Part shown: in pieces, positions 24,852-37,460 of the stretch | How positions within the stretch are numbered: the first letter of the stretch is position 1 | How the letters are laid out: every line of letters starts with the position of its first letter | Source: Lumnitzera littorea | Taxonomy: Eukaryota; Streptophyta; Magnoliopsida; Myrtales; Combretaceae | DNA: 64,000 bases | Direction of reading: 5' to 3' | Assembly (NCBI GenBank): GCA_024138015.1 | Contig: JAMXBB010000008.1 | Coordinates: 5,040,107 to 5,104,106 of the forward strand | The notes under the pieces: model-generated | What the model was told of the DNA's origin: nothing | Databases searched by the model: none | What the model saw: only the letters and a program-made list of their open reading frames with translations | Position numbers and translations under genes: made by a program

Positions 24852-26085
24852 ATGGTGTTTAATTCATTAGGCTTTATGGAAGGGCAAGCTATAAATAGAT
24901 CATCACTCTTAACCGGCAATAATTATCCTTATTAGAAATATAGGATGAGTATATTCTTAAAAGCACAATTGGCAAGTAGTAAGTTAAGGACCGCTCAAGA
25001 TAAAAGGCAAAGAAGACAATAATTACACTGATAATGATTAGAAGTTATTAGACTTAAATGAAATAGTTATGAATATCTTACATTATGCTATCAATGAAAA
25101 TGACTATAATGGAGTTTATACATGCAAGAGTGCTAAGGAAATTTAGAAAGAGCTAAATAATACATATGAAGGAATTAGCCGAATAAAGGATACAAAGATA
25201 AGCTTATTATGTTGACAATTTGAAAATTTTAGAATAGATCCAAATGAAACTATTGATGAGATGCATAATAGGTTCACCAATATCATCAATCTTTTAAATG
25301 TTCTTGGTAAATCCTTTACTTTACTAATCTTGAAATCAATTGCAAAATCTTTAGGTCTTTACCGAAGGATCGGGAAGCCAAGAGAACCACAATTGAAGAA
25401 GGTCACAATCTTAACGTAATGCCAAAAGAGGAACCTTTTGGAACTCTTAAGACTCATGAGATGGTTAAGAGGCAAGGAGAGGAATCTAAGAAGAAAATAA
25501 TTGATTTAAAAGCAACCAAAGAAAGCTTTAGTAGTGATGAAAGTGAGGATGATGATGATGTTGTAGCTATGATTACAAGAAATTTATGAAGTTCAATAGA
25601 AAATTAGTAAATGACAATGATGAAAACACATCTCGATTTAGAAGGGATAAGAAAAAAGTAATCAAGTGTTATAATTGTTAAAAATTGGGTCATATTCAAC
25701 AATATTGCCCAAATCTTAAGAAAACCGAGTAAGGAACAAAGAAAAAGGCTATGATGGTAACTTGGAGTGATAGCGATTCAAGTGACTCAAATGGGGAAAT
25801 GTACTTCATGGCCATGGACAATGAGGTATGCTCTACTTCTAATGATTTTTCATTTAATGAGCTCAAAAATATGTATGATGAGTTACTTAAAGAATTTATT
25901 AAAGTTCAAAAGAAGAACAAGATAATGAAACAAATGATAATTGAAATAGGAAGTAAATTTAATCTATTTAGAAATAAATATAATAAAGTGAATGATGTCA
26001 AAGAAAGTCTAAAGGAGGATAATGAGTACTATAGATTAGAAATTGATAAATTAAATAGAAATAATGAAGCATTGAATCTTAGGAA
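24852..26085 (+). pseudogene. SIRE-like gag, N-terminal part
   Basis: A broken copia gag. It starts MVFNSLGFMEGQ, followed by NRSSLLTGNNYPY. Further on is a NETIDEMHNRFTNIINLL block and a CCHC zinc knuckle near 25664-25711 (C-YNC-x-KLGH-x4-C), whose linker codon after the second cysteine is a stop. The longest intact piece (25751-26125) has the acidic and Lys/Asn-rich coiled-coil-like stretch that follows the knuckle in SIRE gag proteins. It should package element RNA, but several stops make it non-functional. Confidence 0.8.
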
Positions 26086-26960
26086 TGAGGCAGGAAAGAT
26101 GGGAATCAGGCTACCAAACCATTGACCCACAGGTGAGCCCGAGGATTAGAAGGATTAGCAAAATGAATCCTCCTGTACTAGTCAACCCTTGCCCAAGCCG
26201 AGTACTTCCTTATCGACTTATTGTTCATATCGAGCCAAATGACTAGCTATCTCTTTGTAGTGTGCCGAATTGAAGAATACTCACTTGAGCCTGAGCTCTC
26301 CAATGACTCGGTATCTTTCTTGCCGAGAAGCCAAGATATAAAGACTCAGGGTTGACTAATTCACCCCTACTCGGACAACCAAGCTATTCGTACTTTTTGT
26401 TTACATCTCTAATAGTTTCACCAACGTAGCATTGCCACATATACAATATCATGTGTAAAATTCGTTACACCAATGATTATTTTCCTTATATATTCATTTT
26501 TAACCTTTTGTATCTTATACATTACTTCCTTAAGAAATACCCTTTTTGTCTTTTCCCTTTTTGAGCAAGTTACCCTAATTTATGGGTATAAATACCCTTA
26601 TACTTGTAGCTAGAAGTAGAATTTAGATTACCATTAATACACTTTTATGTTTTCTTCCTTATGTAAACACTCTGTTTACACTTGGCATCACTCTTATCCT
26701 AACCCTTGAGTAAGGCTAGGTGGTGAGTAACCTCACCGAACCAATTCATACGTCATATTGAATCGTGCCGTGAGTCCTCAAAAATTCCATTAGCATGTCA
26801 TATCCTCTGGAGCTATTCGTGAGTTTTGCTTACTTCTTTATTCACATTCGTCTTAATTCACACCATTCCCCATTATTTCTTTTGGGCTTTCAACAAACTT
26901 AGACCCATCTAGCAATAAGTCTCGTCTGTTCTTAGTCATGGTCCGCATTAAGTAGGTTAA
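26086..26960. mobile_element. LTR-like insertion inside the gag
   Basis: About 870 bp of foreign, less AT-rich sequence splits the SIRE-like gag between LNLRNE and KENDQLKE. It has a symmetric TATA motif GGGTATAAATACCC at 26584-26597 and a promoter-like downstream region, consistent with a solo LTR or short non-coding element. Exact ends and target duplication could not be fixed, so the boundaries are estimates. Confidence 0.5.
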
Positions 26961-27565
26961 GGAAAATGATCAATTGAAAGAAAAGTATAATTCTTTTGAA
27001 ACAAAAGTTGATAACATGAAAAATGGGGATAATATGGTTAATAAGATATGAGAACTTTAAATTGAAAATGCTATCTTGAAGTCTAGCTTAAATGATTCAA
27101 AACAAACTATAGCCAAGTTCGTGAATGGAGACAAAAATTTAGATAAGCTCCTTGGCTCTCAAAGGCAAAGATTGAACAAAACCAGAATTGGCTATAGTAG
27201 GGAATATATTTGCAGATCTTATAAAAGTTACTTTATAAAAAGGAAACAAAAGTTACTTTGTAAAAGTAATAACTAAGACTTATAACTGTTGCAGTAGATA
27301 TGGCCATATTACACATATGTATGCAATATGTCGCAATACTAATTTGAATCATAAAGGCAAGATGGTTTGGGTTCCAAAAGGACAAGGATATATCATTGCT
27401 ACTAATTACAAAGGACCCAAACTTACATGGGTACCAAAGAAGCAATTACATGTTTTTATAAGAACTTCAAATTGGAACAACTTAAGAAACTTGAATGGAG
27501 AATACTCAAAGAAAATTCGAAAAGCATCCAACATGGTATTTGATTCAAGAAACTTATTCAAGTAG
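26961..27565 (+). pseudogene. SIRE-like gag, C-terminal part
   Basis: The reading resumes after the insertion with a coiled-coil-like stretch, then FVNGDKNLDKLLGSQR. A second, altered zinc knuckle follows (CCSRYGH and a late C, near 27290-27337). Then come MVWVPKGQG and GPKLTWVPKKQ, tandem WVPK blocks typical of SIRE-type gag ends. It is interrupted by stops and frameshifts. No protease follows. Confidence 0.75.
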
Positions 27566-30462
27566 CCTCTATACTGTAAGTAACATATTTTGTGTGAAGT
27601 TCTCCACGTTTACTTAAGCTTCCTTGTGCACATATCTGTTATCTCTTGATTTTAACGTCAAATATTAGCTCCTATACGTTTAAATATGCTAATGTTTCAT
27701 GCTTAAATGATTGGGTTGATTCAATTATGAAATTGTGCATAGTTGACCTATCTTCAACCATATTTGAGCTTATATAAGCATTTAAGGACTCAACTAGTGT
27801 TTTTGTAATTGTTAGCTTTACAAGCCATGCTTAAACTCTTGCGTCATAATATGCATTTAGAACTAGCTTAGAAGCTTAAATTGCAAATATCATGTATTTT
27901 GTGCATATTTGAAGTCACTCATGTTCGTTTAGGATCATATGAGCACAATTTTGCCAAGTCTCAATTTCGGTGTTCAAATTTGGTTTCCATGTATTTAATT
28001 TTGTCTATAAATTGTGTTGAATGATTGATTTTGCTTATTTTTATTTTTGTGCAAATTTGACTCTCCTAAACCCAAATTAAGCTCTTATTGTTGTTTGGGA
28101 AGTCATGTGATCATTTTGCCCATTTGCATACTATATGATTTGATCATGCCACCCTTGTATCTATAAACACATTGAAACTTGTTTAAAATACCAAATTATC
28201 ATAAACTTGATTTAGTGTGTATATATGATATTAAGCTCAATGTATATTTAATGTTTGATTTTGATGATTTCTAGTGATGATGCTTATTGGGATATTTTCC
28301 TTCCAACATGCTTAAATATAATGTTGAAACTTGCTTGAAGTATTGATTTGTCATAACTAAGCTTCATTGCTCAAAATTAGTCATTTATGCATTTATATGG
28401 CTTAATAATGAACTTGCTAGCAACTAATGACTTGATTTTGTTAAATCTTGCTAATGTTGCTAAGATACCAACTTTTCACACTCAATTGAACCAAAGGAAC
28501 ATGCTTATATAGATTCCATGCATAAAACATGGCATTTAACATGTTTTGGGTACACTTGAAGTTATTCATGCTTATCTAAGTTCATATATGCATAAATTTA
28601 TTATGCATTGGTTTCTGTGCCCAAAACCAAGCCTCACGTGTTTATTTTCGTCCCTAAATCATGTTTGAGTAGTCAAACAAGCTCAATTTCAATTTTGTGT
28701 AAATTCGAACTCTCTAAACCCTTATGAGGAACTTAATGCTATTTGAGACATCTTATGCCTATTTATGCCAATATGGATGTTGCTTGGTTTGATCATGCAT
28801 ATTTTATACTTTTTGGTATCTTCCAAACATGCTTAAATCATAAACTTGTCTTAAATTTGAGGAAGAATCCATACTTGCTTTTTAGCTACATTTATGCTTA
28901 ACATTTGATCTTAAGGAACTTAAGTAGTGATTTTACAATTTGTAGAACCTTAAAGCTATAATTTGTGCTTATTATGCTTAAACATGTATTTGAAATTTGC
29001 TTGAAGTGTTGGTGTGCAAAAACTTGATGCTTATACACATAATTTGTTCATACATAGATACTTTCACTTTATCATGAATTACTTAGCTCTATGGATTTGA
29101 TTCGGATAAATCTTAGCTATCTAGTTAAAATTTAAGTTTTTCAAGTCTTAATGAACTCGAATAAACTTGCTTAAAATGTTAAAATACTCATTAAATCATT
29201 TAAAATAAACTTAAATTAGTAACTTGGATAAAGGAAGTGAATTTAACCAAGATTTTGCAGAATTGCAGAATACCAACATGATGGTACCTAGAATTATCAA
29301 CATACCGGTATACCCTGCTAGATAAGAAGATACATTCAGTTCTGTTTTAAGAACTGGGCTGATATGATATTTTCTATAACAAACTTGCAATGATTCTGTT
29401 CCCATAACCAGCATGCCAGTATCTCTGTTTCCAGGCGCAAATAGTACCGATCCTTTCTCTCTCTTCCCATTTTCTTTCCAAACCCTAGAATCCTTCTCTC
29501 TCTTTAATCTTCCATCTCCAAACTCTCAAAATCATAATTTTCCTTCATCAATCATCTCCAAATCCACACAATCTCTCATAAATTCCTTCCCTTATTCAAA
29601 TCACACTTTGCTCTTCTCCCTCACACAACTTTCTCTCTTTACTAAACCCCCATCCACCATTATGACACCACTTTAATGAACTATAGCCACTTCTAAATGA
29701 ACTATCACTACCCATTTTTCCTCATTCTTCCTCCAGCTCAAAGATGATGATCTACAAGCTACATGAATTGCTAACTTCTAATCTATTTTGTATATGCTCT
29801 TCATTATGTTTATGTTATGTTATGAACTTAGCCATTAGTCACTACAATTATTACTTTATATTATCTTATCTTGGCCATTTCCTTGGTTTGTGTTGCTTAT
29901 GTTCCTTATCTATATTGTTTACTACTTATGGTTTATGTATTTCATTAAGTTATTAAACTCCTTATAGTTAGCTCATGTTTTTGAATATTTGATGTAGTAT
30001 AGGCTGATCTTGATGAATTCATTATGGAGATTTTATTTGGCATGGTTTTTTAGCTTCTTTGATTTCACTTTTGTAGGAGGCATATCCTAAGACTTAAATC
30101 AGGATCATGTTGACATTTTGACTTGAATCATCTTTCCTCTTCACTGCCTAGATACTCCTCTTTTTGACGAGGCTAAAGGGGGAGAAATGTTCAAGTCATT
30201 ATAGTGTCAAAAAGTGTATTAAGTTGAATTGAAAATAGTTACTTGAAAGATGGTATTGATCTTATAACTTTAGCATATCTTGATTCTTTGAAAGATTGAT
30301 ATATTCTTTATGTGAAGTTATTAAGAAGTGAAACTTGGTTCCTTAGCACATAAATACTCTCGTTTTGCAAGCACTCACTTAATCTTATTCAATCGTCAAA
30401 TATTGTGAAATCAAGTGCTAAACTGAGGAGGAGCGTTTAAAGTATAAGAGTTTTGTCCTCAT
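27566..30462 (+). other. Non-coding tail of the SIRE-like element
   Basis: A pol gene would be expected here in an autonomous copia element, but none is visible. The stretch 27600-29200 is made of loosely repeated words such as ATGCTTAAA and AACTTGCTT. A short open frame at 29413-29676 (Ser/Phe/Pro-rich) might be the start of the extra ORF some SIRE elements carry; this is a guess. A first purine-rich AAAGGGGGAGAAA lies near 30176. Confidence 0.55.
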
Positions 30463-30477
30463 AAAAAAGGGGGAAAT

Positions 30478-31613
30478 TGTTGAACATAAGGTTCATTATT
30501 TGATTTTGATGAGAACAAAACAAAAAGTGTATAATTGAACATGTTGATTTTGATGAGAATAAAACAAAGTATATATCTAAACATATTGTTTTTAAAGAGA
30601 ACAAAACAAGTGGATGATTAAACTAAGTATTATTTGATTATATTAAGTTAATTGAATAAGATTGATTAATTTGCTTAATGATTAAATATATCAATTAACT
30701 TTACAAGATATTTAATCTTTTGAGTAGTGATCAAATGATCTTAGAGTTAGATTGCAAAGTGTTTTTTGTTCATTGTGTGTTAAAAGTGATTTTAGGTGAT
30801 ACTTGACCTACCGGTATAACAGCTTAAGGAAGAACTAGGCTAATGGTATAATACCTCGGATAACAAAAGGAAAGACTCCCTGATCATGAAGAGCCGGCAT
30901 GCCGGTGTTCATGCCAGTAGTACAATTTGTTACCAGCTTGCCGGTAAGGGTAAGGTACCGACAGATTCAATTAGCTGTTAGAGTATTTAATGCATTGTAA
31001 CGAAAAAAATTAAATAAGATGATATAAATGCTCAACAACTCAACCAAGGACGAGATGGAATTAATCTTTTGTTGCAATATTCCAACATTCCTTTGTACTT
31101 TTATTGTCTATTATTCTCATTATCTCTTGTACTTTAATTTGTTAATATTTAGAGAGATTTGAAGTGTAGTGCTTACAGCTATTAGTTGCAAAGTGTTAAG
31201 AGTTAAAAGCACTGCACAAATAATTCTTAAGATTGAGTTTTTATGTTGTGAGTAGAGATTGTGAATTATGTTGAGAGTTATGAGTGAAACTTGTGTGATC
31301 AAGTTTGTTTCTGTGTAGCTTTTGGAGCTTAGATTAAGAAATCAGTAAAGCGGTATAAAGTCCTTGGTTGGAGGCATTATGTGTCCATGAAGATTAGGGA
31401 GCAGTCCGTACTCTACGTTAAATCCGAGCTTGATCTTTTTTATCCCTATGTCTTTTAATTTCCACACTTATTATTATTTTTATCGTTATCTTGATTGTAC
31501 TCATTATTACATTTAGTGCTTAATTTCGAAAAAAATTGCAATTTGTCCTCTATACTCAATTTACTACCCCTACCCCCCTCTTCCCCACTTGAGTTTAGCC
31601 TAGTTGTTATTCA
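30478..31613 (+). repeat. 3' LTR of the SIRE-like element
   Basis: 1136 bp, preceded directly by the polypurine tract, starting TGTTGAACATAAGG and ending TTATTCA. It is the partner of 23637-24793. Confidence 0.9.
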
Positions 31614-32116
31614 CTAACTTGACCCTTGCTTGATGTAATGTATAAGCTAATGTTAAAGTTCACCCGGTACTAATCTCGAGTTACTCGATGAGATTAGATA
31701 AGAGTATAAGACAATATACTTGGAGAGGAATATCTCATAAGAACAAGTATATTTAATATCTAGGAAAAGATAATCTCCTTCGGCAATAAGGAAAGGGGAT
31801 TATTTATAGTAAGTCTAAAGGATAACATTATAAATAAGGAAAATTACATAAAGAATAAAGGGAAAAAGATTCTTAGTATGTAAGAAACGGGTAAATAAGA
31901 CAAATGACGAAAAGGAAAAAAGTACTATAATGTCAAAAATATGGATAGGATGCAACGCATAAGTAGGTTCGTACTAGGAAATCTTTAGACGTAACAATTG
32001 AGCTTGGGTTATGATAAGGTGGTTATAGATAGGTAGCATCAGGAGTTGCCAAGACAAATAAGAAAAGTCGCTATGTAATAGTAGTGGGCTGAAGGAAAAG
32101 CACCTAGTATGCAAAG

Positions 32117-33515
32117 TGTTAGATATCTTTCATACATTTTAATGATAACAAAAATGGTTAAAAGCTAATGAATCTTTAAGAGTGCAGGCTTACAGGGGTT
32201 TTTCAGAAACTATATTTTCACATATTTAAATCACATTCAAAAGTTTCAAACTATTTGAAAATAGACTATTCTAGAAAGTCTTTAGAAAATATTATAGAAG
32301 CTCTTATAAAAAATATTTGAACCGTTTTTCAGAAGCTTGTTTGGAGACTTTTAAGAAACGAAGGCTGATACTTTTCAGAAGGTTATCCAGAAGGTAGGTC
32401 TGGAAACTTACGTAGAATATTAATTTTAATCAAATTCGGATTATTCAAGACCTAGCTCCATTAGATTAAGTATATTAGAAAAATACATTTAAACTTTTTT
32501 CACTCAAGATGGAATCATAATCCATGGGGATTTATTTTAAGAGAAAATATATTTAGATAAATTAAGATATGTATAAGAATGGGTAAAGATAAGATTTATT
32601 CAGATTTTGTTGGATTTCAAATCTTGAACATAGGGCTTATTCGAAAATAGCTAACGAAAGCTTATATTTTCAAAATCAGAACATAAGCTTATCCGGTGAT
32701 TACGAATTGAAGAATATCTTATCTAAAAAGATAAAAAGAGTTTTTTTTTTTTTTGTAAATTCAAAAGATTGAGATCTTCTCCAAAAATATCCAAGGAATT
32801 ATCTTAAATAACTAACGGTTAGATAAAAGATAATCTTCAGATTTTTAGCCATCGGAAAAACTCAATATAAAAAGAGAAAGGATTTAAAAGGTTAAGAGAC
32901 GCAACTCTAAAGAATTATTATTGTTGCACAAAAATTTTGATTGGTTTTACCATCTAAAAAGTTTCAAAAAGTTCTTCAAATACTTCTTTAGAGAGCTGCA
33001 CCGAATCAAAGTTCTACAATAAGTGTTATTTCTTTCAAGTGCAAAATTATTTGAGACTTGCATTTTTGTTCTCATTTGTAATCTCAATACTGTATTGTAA
33101 AGAAAAGATAGTTTGTACTCTATAGATCTGTATTAGCCTAGATTGTTGAGAGGCTAGACAGGTAGAGCAAAGTGTTGTAAAATCATTGTGATAAGTGCTT
33201 ATAATTTTTGTGATTTGATTTAGTGGATAAAGTGGAATGGCATCAATAAAGTAAACCGAGTCCCTAGCAGTAGAGCTGAAAGAGAGTAGTAGGCAGAAGG
33301 CCAAAGGCCGAAGCTCTATAAAATCTCTACCTAATTTTCTCTTTCCTTACACTTTTTTAATTTTGTTTATTATCTATTATGCATTGAATCATTAAATTAT
33401 CACTGTTCACCATTATAAGTTGTTAAGATAGATAACTTCATTTTTAACAAAAAAGTTTTAAAAAATTTAAATATATCAATTTACCCCTCTCTTGATATCT
33501 TATACGGGACCAACA
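32117..33515 (+). mobile_element. Solo LTR with perfect target duplication
   Basis: A 1399-bp TG..CA segment starting TGTTAGATATC and ending GGGACCAACA. It is flanked by identical CAAAG 5-mers (32112-32116 and 33516-33520) and cuts the gypsy LTR at a point where the intact LTR has one copy of the site. A TATA motif (AATATAAAAAG, about 32867) is present and no internal domain is seen, so this is a solo LTR left by recombination. The copia-like end sequence suggests a Ty1/copia origin. Confidence 0.85.
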
Positions 33516-33725
33516 CAAAGGTCTTGGCCTCTGCACTTGATATGTCACCCTCGGCACTTGATATGTCACCCTCGGCACTCAATATGTTGGCCTTGGCACA
33601 TGAAGGTCTGGGTGATCAAAGTAGGACTCAATGTGCAAATGTCTAGCCCTCAACACTTGGTAACTTAGCTTCGGTAAGTGAGTGATCGGCATCAATACAA
33701 GGGGTGAAACAGAGAAGGGTATACC

Positions 33726-35223
33726 TATCACACCCCAAAGTGGTAGAGTTATAATAGTCTCACCATACAAACCATTATAGGATAGAAGCCAACTTTACAG
33801 TTGCTATCTTAGACCTGATTTATACAAAGCATTCATGACTATCCTACTTTGAAGTAAACAGTTCATAAATAAACATGTTTTTTTTTTTTACTTATGAAAT
33901 TATGAAAACCATATATTTATACTAAAATAATCTAAATGTGTTTACAAGATTCAATAACTTAATTATAATCTACTTGAGAAATACATAAATTATTACTAAA
34001 AGCTTTAAGGATAAAATCCAAACTTGTAAGTATATTAAATCCTCAATTTTATATCTTTACTTCTCAAGATCCAACAGTTACTAGCTTTAAGGTAATTATA
34101 TGGCCATTTCTTAGTTAGCACCTACAACAATATATATAAGGATGTAAGTAACCATTAGTAAGTTGGGACGAAGACTTAAAACTATACATTAAACACAAAC
34201 GGGGCTATCAACCAAATTAGTTAAATGTAATGCTTATACAAGCAAATACCATCGCACAACGTTATCTAACCCATCGTAAGATTAGAGAAATTATACCCGC
34301 TTTAATCCGGGTAAAGGAATTTATATCTAAACCCAGGCTTGTATAATGGAAACACCACTCTTCCTGCAACTACCTTCGAACCATTGACTTTACCCTTATT
34401 ATGACCTTCTCATCGGTCACTTAGTTCAACTAAGAATGAAAAAGGGACTTATTATGCTATTCAACACCATCCCTTTCGAAAGAGTCGGTATTTGACTAGA
34501 GAATCCTCATGTTTCCCCTAATGGGTTGCTATGTATGTCAAATTTAGAATTATAAGTCATATGTTCAATTAGATCTAGTTTAAAGTGTTCAATCATTTCA
34601 ACAAATCACACGAATACAAACTAGAGCAGTAAATCAGAATCATATCATCAAACTCGGAAACAAGTACATATAGGCATGCACACTATCAATTATTTAGCAA
34701 ACACAACTAAATAAAATTTTAAGTTTTCAAGTACTACAAATTAGTATTCCGAAATACAGTATTATATCAATCACAACTTACTTGGATTCTTCGCTTGCTC
34801 ACTCAAGGTGCGACTCACATAAACCATCGCTAATAATCCATTTGATATAAATGTTGTTTTAGTTTCTACATAACTACCATAAATATGTTTTGTTAAATAA
34901 TTTAGATTATGATTATCTTTGGTTTATGATCTTCTTATATTTAGTGATTTAGGTCTAATTCTCTTAGAATTACTTCTCTTATTCAACCAAGTTTCAAATT
35001 TATTTCTTATTCCAATCATGGTTTACCTTTTTCTTTCTATTACTTTTTGTTTTGTAAGTCTTTTAAATGCTTTTTGACCTTTTTCTTACCGTTTATTTAA
35101 TGAGTATAGTCTTTGATTTAGATTTTTGACTTACTATCTAATATACTTATATTAATCTTAATTAGGATTCTGTTTGTGAATTAGATTCTGATCTAGGAAT
35201 AATTTACATTTAACATGACCACT

Positions 35224-35267
<44 letters not shown>

Positions 35268-37233
35268 CATATAAGCTTTAAATCATTAGTTTTTAGTTTA
35301 AGATTATAATTTTACTTAATTATTCAAACTCTATATCACCTATAACCAAATTAGTTTCAAATTAATTTTTTATTCAACTTTTAAATCAATTTTTGAATTC
35401 AGTTTTATTTTAGCTTCTGATTATTATTTTTATTTGTGAACCTTAGAAATTCTTCCCGAACTAAAATATGAGATAAATCTAACTATACTTAGGTATCCTA
35501 AATCTACGTTTTAGTTCTTAATCAATAATTCGATCAGTGCAGTACATTACGTTTCTAATTTAACTACCAAATTAGCCCATAATGTAAGAATAACCTATAT
35601 TTTCACATAATTTCTTAAATTTACCTTTCAATCCAGATTTATAATATTCTCCTATTATTATAATATTATCGATTTAACTTAATATTCTTCACTTATTTAA
35701 TTTTCATATTTCACATATTACTTATTACTACTTAATCTACACATAATGCATACATCTAACCTCTCCAAATAATTTACTTCTCTCATCATCAACTAACATT
35801 TAAAGATATCTAAATTAATCCCAAATCAGAATATAAACCAAAATAATCCTAAATCATAAAATTAACTTAATTATTTACTTTTATCCATTATTCATTTATT
35901 ATTATTACCTAATATGCATCATATACACAATTAGCACTCTAACTCCGTAAATATCATACTACATCAGTAATTAACATCTAAGGATATCTATTAACATACT
36001 AAATCAGAATTTTCAATAAATTAACCTTAAATCACAAAATTAAGCCCACTAATTACCTTTTATGCATGATTTTGGGGCCTAACAATTAAATAAAAATTTA
36101 GAAAATCAATTTTAGGAAAAAATCTTTATAATAGTGTAATATATATCCCAAATAGTCTACACAAAAATTTTGAAGTCAAAATTACATTATTAGAGTTATT
36201 TAATTTAATATCAAAAAGCAGTTCAAGTTTAGGGATTTCTTAAGCACTATATATCTAAGGACTTAATTTTATCAATCTAACATTTTTTTTCCAAAATATT
36301 CATACAAAAATATTTCAGAATAACAAATTTCATAATTTTCCATTATCATTTGATATTTAAATTAAATTAAAAAAATTAGAATAAAATTTAAACTTACTAG
36401 CATTACTAGCTTCGGCCATCGTTGACCACCTTGGCCTTGTCGGCCGATCTAAGCACTGCCACCACTATTCAATGATGGTAGCCGTCCACTCCTAGGTTAT
36501 TGTCGGGTGTATATTATCTTTATAAGCCTTATTTGCACATTTTTCTTTTATTTTCCTTAAAAATTCTTTCTTCCCTCTTCTCTCTTTTCCTTAATTTTTT
36601 CTATGCTCCAAATTGACCAAATGAGGTTTTGGGAAATGTTTTTCTGAATTTATAGATGGGTTGAGGATTTTTCTTTTATTTTTTTCTTACTTAGTATCCC
36701 TTATCTCTTCCAATTTCACTTTCTATTTGTTTAAAATTTATCAGTTGCTTTTCTTTCTTACATTTCCAAGCCGCCGCGCCTTAAATTTGGATAAGCTCAC
36801 ATATTTTTATAATTTTCTTGATTTTTCCTTAATGTTTTATAAATTTCCTTTAATTATTTAGTATTATTTTAATATATTTCAGGTATTTTAAATAATTTCG
36901 CATATTTTTACCTACACGTGAATACATATATGATACAAATAAATATTTCTAAATATTATTTTATAATTTTTAATATGCATATAATTTATCTTCATTAATT
37001 TGTTAATTTTTTAAACTCGTTTTTCTCATTTCCTATAAATAATGAATAATATATATAATTTAACATTATAATTATTAATTATTTTATTATTTATTTTTCT
37101 AAATCTAAATTCATAGGATCACTTTTATTAATATTCGTAACTTTAGTATAAAATTTGGGTTTAATCAAACAATTTACCGGATCACCCTAAATTTTACAAA
37201 CCAAACTCCGAACACCTAATTATGGGGCTTATA
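33726..37233 (+). mobile_element. 3.5-kb coding-free LTR-type element, copy A
   Basis: A 3508-bp insertion in the gypsy LTR with no protein-coding content, similar along its length to 52671-55575. Its termini are TATCACACCCC and GGCTTATA, the TG and CA ends each changed by one transition. The flanking 5-mers ATACC and ACACT both derive by small changes from GTACC in the intact LTR. It is either a very large solo LTR (gypsy elements with 3-kb LTRs are known) or a LARD-type non-autonomous element. Confidence 0.75.
35225..35270. repeat. CA/TA microsatellite
   Basis: About 16 CA dinucleotides run into a TA tract, inside copy A of the coding-free element. Confidence 0.95.
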
Positions 37234-37460
37234 ACACTCGAGTAAAGTTGTCAAGGAGTTTGCCTACCATTTTTCTATATAATGTTTCTCATCCACAGCA
37301 GGTTAATGAGAGATAATTCTTTTAGAGAGGAACTGGAGGCCTTTTAGATGTACATGAGTAAGTGAGCCAAGAGTTGGTAATTTATCAGTTCCCGAGGTTG
37401 TTGAAGATTTGCTCTCAAATCTTAGTTTTCTTCTTCGTTAGGTACGTAAGGCGTCAAGTT

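Larger units (their letters stand above)
23637..31613 (+). mobile_element. SIRE-like copia element lacking pol
   Basis: A 7977-bp LTR element inside the gypsy LTR. It has LTRs at both ends, a degenerate initiator-Met-type primer site just after the 5' LTR (AATATCTGAGCTAA, from about 24797), and a polypurine tract AAAAAAGGGGGAAA at 30463-30476. Flanking 5-mers ATAAC and CTAAC are both one change from ATGAC, the base sequence at the matching point of the intact gypsy LTR. This strongly supports a target duplication. Inside is a decayed gag of the SIRE/Maximus type and no visible protease, integrase or reverse transcriptase. Past gag lies about 2.9 kb of non-coding DNA. It is probably a non-autonomous derivative. 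Confidence 0.85.

Noticed and set aside
25751..26125. Independent small host gene
   Set aside because: It is the intact middle of a copia gag, placed directly after a zinc knuckle and between two LTRs.
36661..36861. Hydrophobic open frame resembling a membrane peptide
   Set aside because: Translation of a T-rich tract in a coding-free element; the Phe/Leu content follows from composition.
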